Shown: piece after piece, positions 43,901 to 52,604 of the stretch
Layout: the number at the start of each line of letters is the position of its first letter
Numbering within the stretch: position 1 is the first letter of the stretch
Source of the DNA: Rs1 sp038900335
Lineage (GTDB): Bacteria > Pseudomonadota > Gammaproteobacteria > Pseudomonadales > Balneatricaceae
Length of the DNA stretch: 64,000 bases
Direction of reading: 5' to 3'
Assembly (NCBI GenBank): GCA_038900335.1
Contig: JBBMRB010000011.1
Location: forward strand, 1-64,000
Position numbers and translations under genes: made by a program
The notes under the pieces: model-generated
Seen by the model: only the letters and a program-made list of their open reading frames with translations
Told to the model about the DNA's origin: nothing
Database searches by the model: none

Positions 43901-44964
43901 GCAGCGGCCTCATCATTATTACCCAACATAAAATCAGGACACACGACTAAACCACCTACACTTTTAGCAGCTGTATTCGCTTTATCACGACCTGGATTAC
44001 CTTTGCCAGCAGCTTCAGTTTCTCTATCATCATCTGCCGTAAAGATAATATTTGCATTAGCAAACTCTTTACGTACAACCTGTGCTACATTCCATAAATT
44101 ACCTGCATCAAACGCCATATAAACTGTTAACCCGGTTGCTTCATGTACGCTTGCTGCTGTTGAATAACCTTCAGCAATAACCACATCATCATGGGCATTT
44201 TCGTATAAACCTAATCTCGTCCAACAGCCAGATTTAACACCCCCTTTAATAAACTTCTTACCGCCATTTTCAAAAATAAACTGTAAGTTTTGTAAAGTCC
44301 CAGTCTCATTTATCATTGGCACAGCTACGACACCAGGTTTGATATACAAAAATGACTGATGCTCTGGGCGGTCTTTAATCTTGAAAAAATCACTGATGTT
44401 TTCCTGACCAAAAATCAGCGATACATCCGCTAACAATTCATCATAAAAAAGGATTATTCCCTGTTGAACAAAACCCAAGCCATAAGCTTTAACCTGTTTT
44501 TTAAATAAATAAGGACTATCTCCAGAAGAACTCAAACTTCTATGAATTTTTACTGCTGCAGCAGCTGCGGCCGCTCTAAATTTTTCATCATGTGCACGTT
44601 GTTTTTCTTCATCAACTGCTCGTTGCTTAGCACGTTCAGCAGCCTTAATTTGATTACTTTTTTGCTCTTCTTCACTGATGGGTCTTTGCTCATAACCACC
44701 ATCAATTGCCAATTTAAACAACGTAGCAATAGTGACACTGCCACCTTTGCCAAACGCTTTAATGGCTTTCCAATCAACTATAATTTGTTTTTTGTTATAG
44801 CCTGCCTGTAAAGCACTCCAGCTATCCCATAAATCAAATCCATTGTTACCAAACTCATTTTTAATCGCACAGCCAATTAATATCCATGTTTCGCGGTCAT
44901 CACCATGAATAAAATCCAAGGCCTCTCTTACATCATCTTCTGTGCACGCTTTAAAATCAGACAT
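43897..44964 (-). CDS. phage primase with PriCT-2 and Toprim domains
   Basis: About 355 residues from ATG 44964, chosen because AGAGGGA lies 8 bp upstream; the frame is open to 45072. Its N-terminal PriCT-2-like domain is ACTEDDVREALDFIHGDDRETWILIGCAIKNEFG...DLWDSWSA. A charged linker (EEQKSNQIKAAERAKQRAVDEEKQR) follows. The Toprim-like domain has VVIAEGYSTAASVHEATGL (catalytic Glu) and IIFTADDDRETEAAGKGNPGRDKANTAAK (DxD). It makes primers for phage replication and is coupled to the helicase. Confidence 0.85.
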   Translation of the reverse strand: MSDFKACTEDDVREALDFIHGDDRETWILIGCAIKNEFGNNGFDLWDSWSALQAGYNKKQIIVDWKAIKAFGKGGSVTIATLFKLAIDGGYEQRPISEEEQKSNQIKAAERAKQRAVDEEKQRAHDEKFRAAAAAAAVKIHRSLSSSGDSPYLFKKQVKAYGLGFVQQGIILFYDELLADVSLIFGQENISDFFKIKDRPEHQSFLYIKPGVVAVPMINETGTLQNLQFIFENGGKKFIKGGVKSGCWTRLGLYENAHDDVVIAEGYSTAASVHEATGLTVYMAFDAGNLWNVAQVVRKEFANANIIFTADDDRETEAAGKGNPGRDKANTAAKSVGGLVVCPDFMLGNNDEAAA

Positions 44965-45075
44965 AACACCATCCCTCTTGCTTACCCCAAATAAGGGCGA
45001 TATACTTAATTTGCTTATTGCACTGGATATGCCAATCCAGTTCCGGCATCGGTAATGCCATACCGATGCCAACTT

Positions 45076-45309
45076 CTACGCACAATCACAACCATACTCA
45101 TAACCATCAATTTGATTACGCATACTGCCTATCAATGCAGGTAACTGAGTTAATTCTGCTTCAAAACCAATACCGCTAGTTTGTCTAATATCAGAAATAA
45201 CACTCACTAGATTACCCACTTCTTCACTTCGACAATCCTGTAGCTTCTGTTGTAATTGTTGGATAGTGCGTTGTTGCGTTTTAATAATGCGTTGCTGTTC
45301 ATTTGACAT
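45076..45309 (-). CDS. small coiled-coil phage protein
   Basis: 77 residues. The first 30 form a Gln-rich coiled coil (RIIKTQQRTIQQLQQKLQDCRSEE) and the end is YEYGCDCA. It has no recognised domain. It lies between the CII-like gene and the primase on the same strand, in the early leftward operon. Confidence 0.55.
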   Translation of the reverse strand: MSNEQQRIIKTQQRTIQQLQQKLQDCRSEEVGNLVSVISDIRQTSGIGFEAELTQLPALIGSMRNQIDGYEYGCDCA

Positions 45310-45329
45310 AATAATTCCCCTGTCTAACT

Positions 45330-45812
45330 CTATTGTTCTTCAAATTGAGCAGACACTGCATCTACTTGCTTAATTGCTTTTTGCAGGTCCAACTTCAAAC
45401 GTTTTACTAACGCTTGTTCGTTTTTATTAATAACACCATCAGCTAAAGCATTCGTCACACCGCCAATAAACTTACTAGCGGCACTAAATAGTTCACTATG
45501 TGAACTTAATAAATCTAAATCGCCACAAAACTCTGGTACATCATCCGGCTTAAACCAAACCACTCCTGCTTCAGCCCCAATAGAATCTAAAACTGCAGTA
45601 CTTTCGGTAAAACGTAGAATGTGCATCGCTTCGGCTAACGATAATTTATGTGTATCAACTGTTGGGCTTAGCTTCTTTTGTAAAGTCCCTGGTAACATAC
45701 CCATCAAACTAGCAATTGTTTGCAAACCACCTTTCGCTTGATGCACTGCGTGATAACAAGCCATTTCAGGGCTTTGTAATTGACCGTTCTCCGGTATTGT
45801 TCTTTTGTGCAT
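45330..45812 (-). CDS. phage regulatory protein CII (CP76 family)
   Basis: A 160-residue protein of the Phage_CP76/CII family: EMACYHAVHQAKGGLQTIASLMGMLPGTLQKKLSPTVDTHKLSLAEAMHILRFTESTAVLDSIGAEAG, then a helical C-terminus (INKNEQALVKRLKLDLQKAIKQVDAV). Such proteins follow the Cro-like gene and control lysogeny or early genes. Confidence 0.85.
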   Translation of the reverse strand: MHKRTIPENGQLQSPEMACYHAVHQAKGGLQTIASLMGMLPGTLQKKLSPTVDTHKLSLAEAMHILRFTESTAVLDSIGAEAGVVWFKPDDVPEFCGDLDLLSSHSELFSAASKFIGGVTNALADGVINKNEQALVKRLKLDLQKAIKQVDAVSAQFEEQ

Positions 45813-45866
45813 GCTCTTAATCCTCTTTCACAGCGTTTAAACTGTATAAATAATTCAGTAGCATCA

Positions 45867-46085
45867 TCATTCAGCATGACCAAAAATGTCAGGACGTAAC
45901 TGATGACGTGTTACTTTCTTTTCAGTTACTTCTTCAACTTTAATAGCTTGTTGCCAAGTAACTAAATGTGTCCCACGTAACCAAAAGCTAACCATGCCTT
46001 GAGATACTCCAACCGCTTTTGCAAAGTTTGATTGAGTACCAAATATTTTTATTGCGCATTTAATTTTTCGTTGTTCTTCGGTCAT
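45867..46085 (-). CDS. Cro-like/YdaS-type repressor
   Basis: 72 residues from ATG 46085, with GGAGGA 8 bp upstream (the frame itself is open to 46118). Helix-turn-helix: KIFGTQSNFAKAVGVSQGMVSFWLRG, as in YdaS/Cro proteins. It is divergent from the CI-like gene across a 96-bp operator region, forming the lysis-lysogeny switch. Confidence 0.85.
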   Translation of the reverse strand: MTEEQRKIKCAIKIFGTQSNFAKAVGVSQGMVSFWLRGTHLVTWQQAIKVEEVTEKKVTRHQLRPDIFGHAE

Positions 46086-46109
46086 ATTATTATTCCTCCA
46101 AAATAATAT

Positions 46110-46171
46110 TAACATCACTGTTATTTATTGTAAACAGTATCACTGTTAGATATATATTAACAACACTAATA
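46110..46171. promoter_or_regulatory. operators between the Cro-like and CI-like genes
   Basis: Three related dyads lie in 62 bp: TAACATCACTGTTA (46110-46123), AACAGTATCACTGTT (46133-46147) and a weaker TTAACAACACTAATA (46157-46171). Centres are spaced 23-24 bp, as expected for cooperative repressor sites. Confidence 0.65.
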
Positions 46172-46181
46172 TAATAGATTT

Positions 46182-46955
46182 ATGAGAAGAAAATTAAACG
46201 AACTAGAAAGTACCTGGGCAGATAATCTTAAAAAGATTTGGAATGCCAAAAAAAAATCTCTTGGCTTAACTCAAGAAAAAGCGGGCTATGCTTTAAATAT
46301 GACTCAAGCAGGAGTAAGTCATTACCTTAATAAAACTGCCGTCTTGGGTATTGAAACAAAATTAAAATGGGCAGAATTGCTTGAGGTACCTGTCACTGAT
46401 ATTGACCCTGATTTCAAATGGGCATCTTTGAATTCTATAAATGAAAGTACACCTCAACCAAAAAGCGAATTGTTTTCCATCTCAACCTGGGATAGCCAAA
46501 CACCTTTAGCTAACGATGAAGTAGAAGTCCCTTTATTTCGTGAAGTAGCTTTAAGTGCTGGTATAGGAATGACAGAAGTCATTGAAAATCATGGCCCTAA
46601 GCTACGATTTTCTAAATCTTCACTACGCAATGCTAATGTTGAGCTACACAATGCTGCTTGCTGTTTTGCAAACGGTGATAGCATGGGTAAAGTCGTCCCT
46701 GACGGTGCTAGTATCGGAATAGATAAAGGCGTCACCCAAATTATTGATGGTGAAATCTATGCTATAGACCATGGAGGCATGCTTAAAATAAAGTACTTAT
46801 ATCGATTACCTAAAGGTGGTATTAGAATACGCAGTGAGCTGACTGAAGAATATCCAGATGAAGACCTAACAGCAGAAGAAGCACAGCTAGACTTACGAAT
46901 TATTGGTTTTGTATTCTGGATATCAGCAATACGCACTGCAAAAAAACCTAAATAG
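46182..46955 (+). CDS. CI-like phage repressor with S24 peptidase domain
   Basis: Keeps the prophage silent. In the 257-residue protein the N-terminal helix-turn-helix is TQEKAGYALNMTQAGVSHYLN (30-50). The autocleavage site A126-G127 is in ALSAGIGM. The LexA/S24 peptidase has Ser167 in NGDSMGKVVPDG and a lysine near 202-204 in MLKIKYLYR. The protein should self-cleave with RecA, so the phage is probably SOS-inducible. It is followed by a terminator. Confidence 0.92.
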   Translation: MRRKLNELESTWADNLKKIWNAKKKSLGLTQEKAGYALNMTQAGVSHYLNKTAVLGIETKLKWAELLEVPVTDIDPDFKWASLNSINESTPQPKSELFSISTWDSQTPLANDEVEVPLFREVALSAGIGMTEVIENHGPKLRFSKSSLRNANVELHNAACCFANGDSMGKVVPDGASIGIDKGVTQIIDGEIYAIDHGGMLKIKYLYRLPKGGIRIRSELTEEYPDEDLTAEEAQLDLRIIGFVFWISAIRTAKKPK

Positions 46956-47042
46956 TAATACATATTCAACGTTTAAAAATTACCATTCCAAAGCTTATTG
47001 CTGCTAAAGCCTCCTACTAGCACCTATTTAATCAGAAAATTC

Positions 47043-47067
47043 AAAGAGCTTTTCAGCTCTTTTTTTA
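47043..47067 (+). terminator. terminator of the CI-like gene
   Basis: The stem AGAGCT-TTTC-AGCTCT is followed by T7, about 90 bp after the stop codon. Confidence 0.85.
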
Positions 47068-47220
47068 TGCCTTTTATATTTTTATTAACAAAGCTATTGT
47101 TTTTTAATAACAGCATTGATAATATTTATTCCAAAGCATAGAATTACATAAGAAATTACAGCGGTACGGCATTACCCCTGTTCTATTAAAACGATGAAAA
47201 CAATAAGCAAAGGCACTCAC

Positions 47221-47655
47221 ATGGAAATCACCGTAAAAGGCACTCAACGTGAAACTATTATTTCACTAGAAAAATTAGTAGCCCACCAAAAAACAATCGA
47301 ACACTGGCTAAACGGTGCCGATGTCGAAGAACACGAAGGTAGCATGTGGGTACCAACTGCCGACTCTCCTGATTTTTTGGTTAATTCAGAGTACAGAGCC
47401 GTGTACATCACACCTAAAGCTGGAGAGGTTTGGACAGACAATTCTCTATGTTACCTAGCCACTTCAGCAAAAACATTCATCTCTCTATCGGGTGACACTG
47501 TCATTGATAGCTTTAATGATAATTGGCCAAAGCACCTTACTTATTCTTCGCCATCAATTGATGCTCATATAGCCCACGGACTTTTAAAGCATGGCCCTGA
47601 TACAGCTATACGCTTCTTTGAATACGTCAAAGAAACAGCAGAGAGAACGAACTAA
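47221..47655 (+). CDS. early phage protein of unknown function
   Basis: 144 residues from ATG 47221 (the frame is open to 47194; AAAGG upstream of 47221 favours the later start). It is acidic, with VKGTQRETIISLEKLVAHQKTIEHWLNGADVEE and a C-terminal helix AHGLLKHGPDTAIRFFEYVKETAE. No domain is recognised. It is first in a rightward set with the 54-aa gene, SSB and the PrtN-like gene. Confidence 0.6.
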   Translation: MEITVKGTQRETIISLEKLVAHQKTIEHWLNGADVEEHEGSMWVPTADSPDFLVNSEYRAVYITPKAGEVWTDNSLCYLATSAKTFISLSGDTVIDSFNDNWPKHLTYSSPSIDAHIAHGLLKHGPDTAIRFFEYVKETAERTN

Positions 47656-47710
47656 TAAAAACAGCTGATAACTCAACATTTAACATATCACAAACTTAAC
47701 TAGGCGACTT

Positions 47711-47875
47711 ATGAAGAACGAAATATTACAAGACATTATAGATTACGCAACTAAACAGCTTAACTCTAATTATGGTTACTGCGGTGTTGCAGAAGGTGAA
47801 AAAATGGCGATGCTCAACTCAGAAGATAGAGAAGGGAATGATATAAAGATAGTTATTGAGCTAAAGCCTGAATAA
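47711..47875 (+). CDS. 54-aa early phage protein
   Basis: A short acidic protein (starts MKNEILQDIIDYATKQLNS, ends IKIVIELKPE). The alpha-then-beta pattern reads as a real peptide. It is in line with its neighbours on the same strand, 55 bp after the previous gene. No family is recognised. Confidence 0.5.
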   Translation: MKNEILQDIIDYATKQLNSNYGYCGVAEGEKMAMLNSEDREGNDIKIVIELKPE

Positions 47876-47956
47876 AAAAAATAGCCGTTTACTTTCGGTT
47901 TTCAAGGCAAAGCCGTCAAAGCTAAAAACTGAACTAATTGAGACTAGGAAAAAGCA

Positions 47957-48322
47957 ATGACTAGAGGCGTAAATAAAGTAACACTCATTGGTAACTTAGG
48001 CGGTAGCCCTGATATACGCTACTTACCCAATGATAATGCTGTAACAACAATCACATTAGCAACAAGTGAAAGCTGGCAAGATAAACAAACTGGCCAATTG
48101 CAAGAGCGTACTGAATGGCACAGAATTGTATTCTTCAATCGCCTAGGTGAGATAGCCGGTGAATATCTACGCAAAGGTAGTAAAATTTACGTAGACGGAT
48201 CATTACGCACCAATAAATGGTCAGATCAACAAGGTAAAGACCAATATAGAACAGAAATCATAGGTAATGAAATGCAAATGCTCGACTCACGTATCGCAGA
48301 CAACAACCAGCAAGAGCGCTAG
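47957..48322 (+). CDS. ssb: single-stranded DNA-binding protein
   Basis: A 121-residue phage SSB: MTRGVNKVTLIGNLGGSPDIRYLPNDNAVTTITLATSESWQDKQTGQLQERTEWHRIVFFNRLGEIAGEYLRKGSKIYVDGSLRTNKWSD is an OB fold very close to bacterial SSB. It ends right after the fold (LDSRIADNNQQER), lacking the glycine-rich linker and the acidic DDDIPF-like tip that recruits host repair proteins. Confidence 0.94.
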   Translation: MTRGVNKVTLIGNLGGSPDIRYLPNDNAVTTITLATSESWQDKQTGQLQERTEWHRIVFFNRLGEIAGEYLRKGSKIYVDGSLRTNKWSDQQGKDQYRTEIIGNEMQMLDSRIADNNQQER

Positions 48323-48326
48323 TAAT

Positions 48327-48596
48327 ATGAACTCTACCTTCTTTGGCTTACTGGCAGAATTTGAAACCGCTGAAATCCCATTAAAATTGGTATGCGAGAA
48401 ATACTTGGGCTTGAGCAGTAAAATGGCACACGAAAGAGCTTCGTTGAACAAGTTACCTATTCCCACTTACCGAGGAGGCTCGCAGAAAAGTATTAGGCTT
48501 GTTAGTGCTTCATCTTTAGCTAAACATATTGATGATTGTAAAAAAGAAGCGGTTTTAGAATGGGAAAAATTCAATAATAAGGCTAAGAACTCTTAG
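48327..48596 (+). CDS. pyocin activator PrtN family protein
   Basis: 89 residues from ATG 48327. The pattern TFFGLLAEFETAEIPLKLVCEKYLGLSSKMAHERASLNKLPIPTYRGGSQKSIRLVSASSLAKHIDDCKKEA matches PrtN-type proteins, a winged-helix-like fold. In Pseudomonas PrtN activates pyocin genes after DNA damage. In this prophage it may activate late or excision functions, or act as an excisionase-like factor. Confidence 0.75.
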   Translation: MNSTFFGLLAEFETAEIPLKLVCEKYLGLSSKMAHERASLNKLPIPTYRGGSQKSIRLVSASSLAKHIDDCKKEAVLEWEKFNNKAKNS

Positions 48597-48664
48597 GCTT
48601 ATTATTGAATGTCCTAACCCATCTATTTCCTCGCTCAACATCATAGTTAGTTGTTAATGTATAT

Positions 48665-50686
48665 TTACTCTTCTATAGGATGGATTAAGCCGCGCATTCG
48701 CCATCTGTTATCATTAACCAAAGATTCAAACTGTACATCATTCGACAACGTCAAATTATCCGCATGATCAGTCACGATGATTTGTGGACTAAAACCATTC
48801 TTATGCTCAAGTTCGTTGCAATAAATAGAGAGTTGGCTAAATAGGTTTTCAACAGCCTTAATATCTTCATCAAGATCTTGTTCAACATTTAATGTCTTAC
48901 GCTGTTCCGCTTCTCTATTTTTTTGCTCTTCGAAATTTTCAGCGTTGTCCCTATTAAAATTTGGGAAATACACTTGAGTTGGCTGATCAAGAAACAGTAT
49001 TGAAGGTATGGCACATTTATCACCCAGCTCAGCAAAATATTTGTGCAATGCTAGAAATAATGTCACATGACAATATAACCAGTTAGCCCCACTACCCATT
49101 GATCTTAAGTAGAACTTTTCATTTTCTGGTGTTAAGTGATAAAGATCAAATGTCTCAAATGAAAAATGAAGGTTAATAGGCTTATAACTGGCTTCAAATT
49201 CAAAATCACTGCCAATCTTCGCCATATATTCATTTACTTTTCTAGAGGCCTTTTCTAATCCTTTTTTTACATCGTATTGATTAAGCCCTTTATTAATAAG
49301 CTTAAGTTCCTTGTTTAATAATGTAATTTTCTTTTCAAGCTCGGCATCATCAGCCATATTGAGAGTATCGAGCAGCACAAATAATTTTGCCTTCTGCATC
49401 AATACACTTTCATACAAACTCTTTTGTTCCTCCAACTGTTTTTCTGTATTTTCAATTTCTATGATTTGCTGGTTTAACTCGGTAAGCTCCTTATCAAAAA
49501 CTTCGATATTTCGCTTCACATCAACTAGTGACGATTCAAATTTTGCTTTCATTGGGCGCGCTTGCGCAAGGTTATCCGATACTTTCTTGATAGCTTGCTG
49601 CAATTTTTCTGCACTTTCTCGCAAAGTTTCTTTTTCCGTATGGCAAAACGGGCAAACTGACGTTGAAATGTGGACATGCTTTGGCGAGCTGAATTGCTTT
49701 ACGTTATCAACAAATCGCTCTTCTTCCTGGATATGTTTGTTAATTGAAGCTGCTTGTCTCTGCAATTTTCTAAGATCAGCAGTTTTTTGCGTGCGCTGCT
49801 GTTTGAGTTGATTGTAACGTTTGGTTATTGCATCTGAATTATGATTAATTTTTTCTGGTACGATATGAATGTCAAGATGGTCTTTAGCTTCCTGTGGGTG
49901 ACGTAGTATTTTTTCCAAAGATAAGGGTTCCTCTTTAAAACCCATCAAGGCATACAGTTGGCTTAAAATAGGGCCCACGCTTTGCTTATAGTTTTCAGAT
50001 GCTCTTTTATTCGTCTCTTTCTTACGCTCTAGGCCTCGAACCTCTGAACTTAACCGCTCTTTCTCTTGTGACAAGTGAAAATATTTCTGATCAACTAAGC
50101 CTAAAAATATCTTTGTATGATCAACCGCCTGATCACGTTTTTCCTTTTCATCAAACCGGTAAAATAGCGCATGTTTATTGGCAACAAGATTCTGATGTTG
50201 AAGAATAAACGATGAAAAACTTCGTATTGAAGGAGTAGCCGCTTTGGCATTAAACCGACGATTGCCTCTAGCAGCCAAAGATTCATCCACATCATCTATA
50301 TCTAAGAAGAAGCCTCTTAGATACTTCTTAAAATCAACTAACGGAAGGAAATAGCTTCTATTAAAATAATCACGGTCAATATCGCTAGAATTAAATGACT
50401 CAATACGTCGAAGAAAAGCTTTACTGGCTATGTCAGGATCGCGCGCAATCACCATATTTTGTTCCTTAGCCGAAAGCGCGACATAATAAATAGCGGCACT
50501 AGCAGTAATAATCCCTTTCGGAATAGTATTTTCACTGCTACCAAAGCAATAATCAAATATTTCAATTAAAGCGCTCTTACCTGTCGACGACTTACCAGTG
50601 ACAACATTTAACCCTTTTTTAAAATTAACAGGATGCTTGCTACCCTTCTTATCAATGACACCAATTTCATGAATTAATGTTTTCAT
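48665..50686 (-). CDS. SMC-like ATPase of a three-component defence system (DUF3732, ABC-3C)
   Basis: A 673-residue Rad50/SMC-type protein. Walker A is GKSSTGKSAL (31-40). Two long coiled-coil regions flank a CPFC zinc-hook-like motif near 357, and the Walker B region ILFLDQPTQVYFP is near 585. The last motif is the hallmark of DUF3732 ATPases of ABC-three component systems, relatives of Lamassu. Such ATPases sense foreign or broken DNA and release the effector. The start overlaps the middle gene by 4 bp. Confidence 0.85.
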   Translation of the reverse strand: MKTLIHEIGVIDKKGSKHPVNFKKGLNVVTGKSSTGKSALIEIFDYCFGSSENTIPKGIITASAAIYYVALSAKEQNMVIARDPDIASKAFLRRIESFNSSDIDRDYFNRSYFLPLVDFKKYLRGFFLDIDDVDESLAARGNRRFNAKAATPSIRSFSSFILQHQNLVANKHALFYRFDEKEKRDQAVDHTKIFLGLVDQKYFHLSQEKERLSSEVRGLERKKETNKRASENYKQSVGPILSQLYALMGFKEEPLSLEKILRHPQEAKDHLDIHIVPEKINHNSDAITKRYNQLKQQRTQKTADLRKLQRQAASINKHIQEEERFVDNVKQFSSPKHVHISTSVCPFCHTEKETLRESAEKLQQAIKKVSDNLAQARPMKAKFESSLVDVKRNIEVFDKELTELNQQIIEIENTEKQLEEQKSLYESVLMQKAKLFVLLDTLNMADDAELEKKITLLNKELKLINKGLNQYDVKKGLEKASRKVNEYMAKIGSDFEFEASYKPINLHFSFETFDLYHLTPENEKFYLRSMGSGANWLYCHVTLFLALHKYFAELGDKCAIPSILFLDQPTQVYFPNFNRDNAENFEEQKNREAEQRKTLNVEQDLDEDIKAVENLFSQLSIYCNELEHKNGFSPQIIVTDHADNLTLSNDVQFESLVNDNRWRMRGLIHPIEE

Positions 50687-51147
50687 TGTGGTTTCACCCC
50701 TAAAAATGCATAAATTTCGACCACTGAATGGCCATTGAATAACAGCCCTAATTTCTCTGCACTTTTCTGATTCATTAATACCGCGCCCAATTTATCATTA
50801 GAGCTAAGGACTAAACTTTTTTCGTCTATAGATAAACAGTCATTAACCAAACAATATTGAATGCTCTGTTCTGTTAATGTTTGAAACCCATCTATTCGCT
50901 CTTGTAGGTCATAGAGCAGGGTTCGATCCTTGAAAACGGACCATATTGAACTTTGTTGTTTCTTTCCAAATTTTGCTCTTGAAATTTTTTCACCAAAAAA
51001 ATGATGACTGCAAAGAGGAATAACCAAAGGTGCCAATAAAATATTATTTTCTACTTCGTCCATTTTTGAGTAAAATGATGCTAAATATGCCCCATACTCG
51101 AACGGGCTGTATTTTAACTCATATAGGGCATCGACAATGCTACTCAT
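50683..51147 (-). CDS. middle component of ABC-3C defence system
   Basis: A 154-residue helical protein: LYELKYSPFEYGAYLASFYSKMDEVENNILLAPLVIPLCSHHFF then RAKFGKKQQSSIWSVFKDRTLLYDLQERIDGFQTLTEQSIQYCL. This is the three-component ABC system middle component pattern. It overlaps both neighbours by 4 bp, so the three subunits are translationally coupled. In Lamassu the equivalent (LmuC) is a small bridging subunit. Confidence 0.8.
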   Translation of the reverse strand: MSSIVDALYELKYSPFEYGAYLASFYSKMDEVENNILLAPLVIPLCSHHFFGEKISRAKFGKKQQSSIWSVFKDRTLLYDLQERIDGFQTLTEQSIQYCLVNDCLSIDEKSLVLSSNDKLGAVLMNQKSAEKLGLLFNGHSVVEIYAFLGVKPQ

Positions 51148-52271
51148 GTGTCAACCCTCCATTTTAAGTCACGTTCATCATCATCCATGGCATCGTGTAT
51201 TAAGCCGTTTCTGTATTCTAGAGGCGGAATATCATTACCCATATTGAGTGGCTGTTCACCTATAATATCGTTGTAAAGCAATTTGGAATCCTTAATCGAA
51301 TCTGTTGCTTTTAATTGAGCACTCGAATAAGCAAGTTTGTATTTTTTTACCAACTTTTTTTGATAAGTATTTGTTTTATCTTTATAGAGCGGATACTCAT
51401 CTAGCTGCTCAAAGAGAGAGTTATGTAACTCAATCCAATTACCTACCGCGTCAGGGATCATATCGTGATGTTCAATCTCGGTAATTTTTTGCACAAATGG
51501 TTTGTCATGGTGTAATTCTACTTCTAGCTCAGAGGCTTCATAACCAGAAAAAACTGGGAAGGTGAATTCCTTCTTACAAAGAAGTGAGGTTAACTCTTCG
51601 CACTTAGCTAAAAATTCTTGATTCTTGATTATCCATGACTGCTGATTTGCTTGCGCATACACAAAGCCAATAAGTCCATGTAAGTAACTTTTAAGATTGT
51701 TTTTTGGAATCCCTACTGGCCTAGATAGTATGCTTTTTTGGAGTTCTTGTCCGTCATCAGCTTGCGTAAACAAAGTAACTTTACTAAGTACACTCTTAAG
51801 CAGTAGCTCATCAGTTGCCATTACTTTTTTTTGCAGTTTGACAATATCTGTAAGTATTACCTGATTCAGTTGCTTCTCCGTTCTTTCGGAGAATATATCC
51901 TTTAATGTTTGAACGCGTTTAATAGCATTATACGAGTTCCAATCTTTTAGCCGTGTAGTCACACCAAATGCTTGTGTAGTATGAAGTACCAAAGCACCGT
52001 ATTCAGCATGGTTAAACTCTGGGGCCAACCAATTTTTTAGCGTTTTCCATAGGTTTTCGTGATGATCTGTGAGGGCAGCAGAATAATCTTTCACTTCAGT
52101 TTGGGTTGACTCCGACAACTCTGCTGAAACCAAGCTTACATCACCGTCTTTTTCGAACCAAATAGATTGACCTTCTCCAAGAGAAAAACACTTATCCAAG
52201 CCGATTAGAGCTTGATAATGAAACGCTAAAGCGGTTGTCAATGCTGCATTTTTGGGTTGGTTTGCACTCAT
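51144..52271 (-). CDS. ABC-3C effector with N-terminal PD-(D/E)xK-like nuclease
   Basis: 375 residues from ATG 52271 (AAGGG 9 bp upstream; an earlier ATG at 52280 abuts that site). The N-terminal 80 residues carry HYQALIGLDKCF, WFEKDGDVSLV and TEVKDY (acidic, then E-x-K), like Cap4/DUF4297-type DNases. The remaining C-terminal part resembles ABC-3C C-terminal domains that dock on the ATPase. It is first in the leftward operon effector-middle-ATPase. A single DNA-cutting effector controlled by the ATPase is inferred. Confidence 0.75.
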   Translation of the reverse strand: MSANQPKNAALTTALAFHYQALIGLDKCFSLGEGQSIWFEKDGDVSLVSAELSESTQTEVKDYSAALTDHHENLWKTLKNWLAPEFNHAEYGALVLHTTQAFGVTTRLKDWNSYNAIKRVQTLKDIFSERTEKQLNQVILTDIVKLQKKVMATDELLLKSVLSKVTLFTQADDGQELQKSILSRPVGIPKNNLKSYLHGLIGFVYAQANQQSWIIKNQEFLAKCEELTSLLCKKEFTFPVFSGYEASELEVELHHDKPFVQKITEIEHHDMIPDAVGNWIELHNSLFEQLDEYPLYKDKTNTYQKKLVKKYKLAYSSAQLKATDSIKDSKLLYNDIIGEQPLNMGNDIPPLEYRNGLIHDAMDDDERDLKWRVDT

Positions 52272-52424
52272 TCCTAACATCCCTTTATTTTCTGCGAATT
52301 CGTTAAATTAAAATACAAATACAAAAAAATGAATTATTTTTTTCCTACTAAATTTACTTTTTATGCACTAATATAAACAATACACGCTTTTGAAAAATTT
52401 GATAAATAATCAAAATAGCCAGTT

Positions 52425-52450
52425 AATTCGAAAATATATATTTTCGAATT
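52425..52450. repeat. perfect 26-bp palindrome
   Basis: The half-site AATTCGAAAATAT is followed by its exact reverse complement, then a T-run on the plus strand. It could be a terminator for rightward transcription or an operator for the ABC-3C operon, whose start is 150 bp away. Confidence 0.75.
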
Positions 52451-52453
52451 TTT

Positions 52454-52590
52454 TTAGCTTTCTCCTACTTGGCTTACAAACAGTCCATCACCAAGAACAA
52501 AGTCTGTAATTAACTTTTCATCTAGGTTAATAAAATGGTTACCAATAAGCCCAAAATCATTATGAAGTTTAATTCCCGCTCCAAACAATT
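52454..52590 (-). pseudogene. possible C-terminal gene remnant
   Basis: An open frame with protein-like character (GAGIKLHNDFGLIGNHF...DFVLGDGLFVSQVGES) but no start with a ribosome binding site, closed upstream by an in-frame TAG. Gene identity is not recognised. Confidence 0.25.
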
Positions 52591-52604
52591 TCTATAAGCA
52601 GCTT

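Larger units (their letters stand above)
52281..52604. other. AT-rich spacer with palindrome and gene remnant
   Basis: The promoter of the ABC-3C operon must lie here. It also contains a perfect 26-bp palindrome at 52425-52450 and a minus-strand open frame of about 43 codons ending at 52454 (GLIGNHFINLDEKLITDF...) that looks like the tail of a broken gene. Confidence 0.45.

Noticed and set aside
49311..49811. 166-codon plus-strand frame rich in Ser, Phe and Cys
   Set aside because: Antisense to the coiled-coil part of the SMC-like ATPase, with low-complexity composition typical of a shadow frame.
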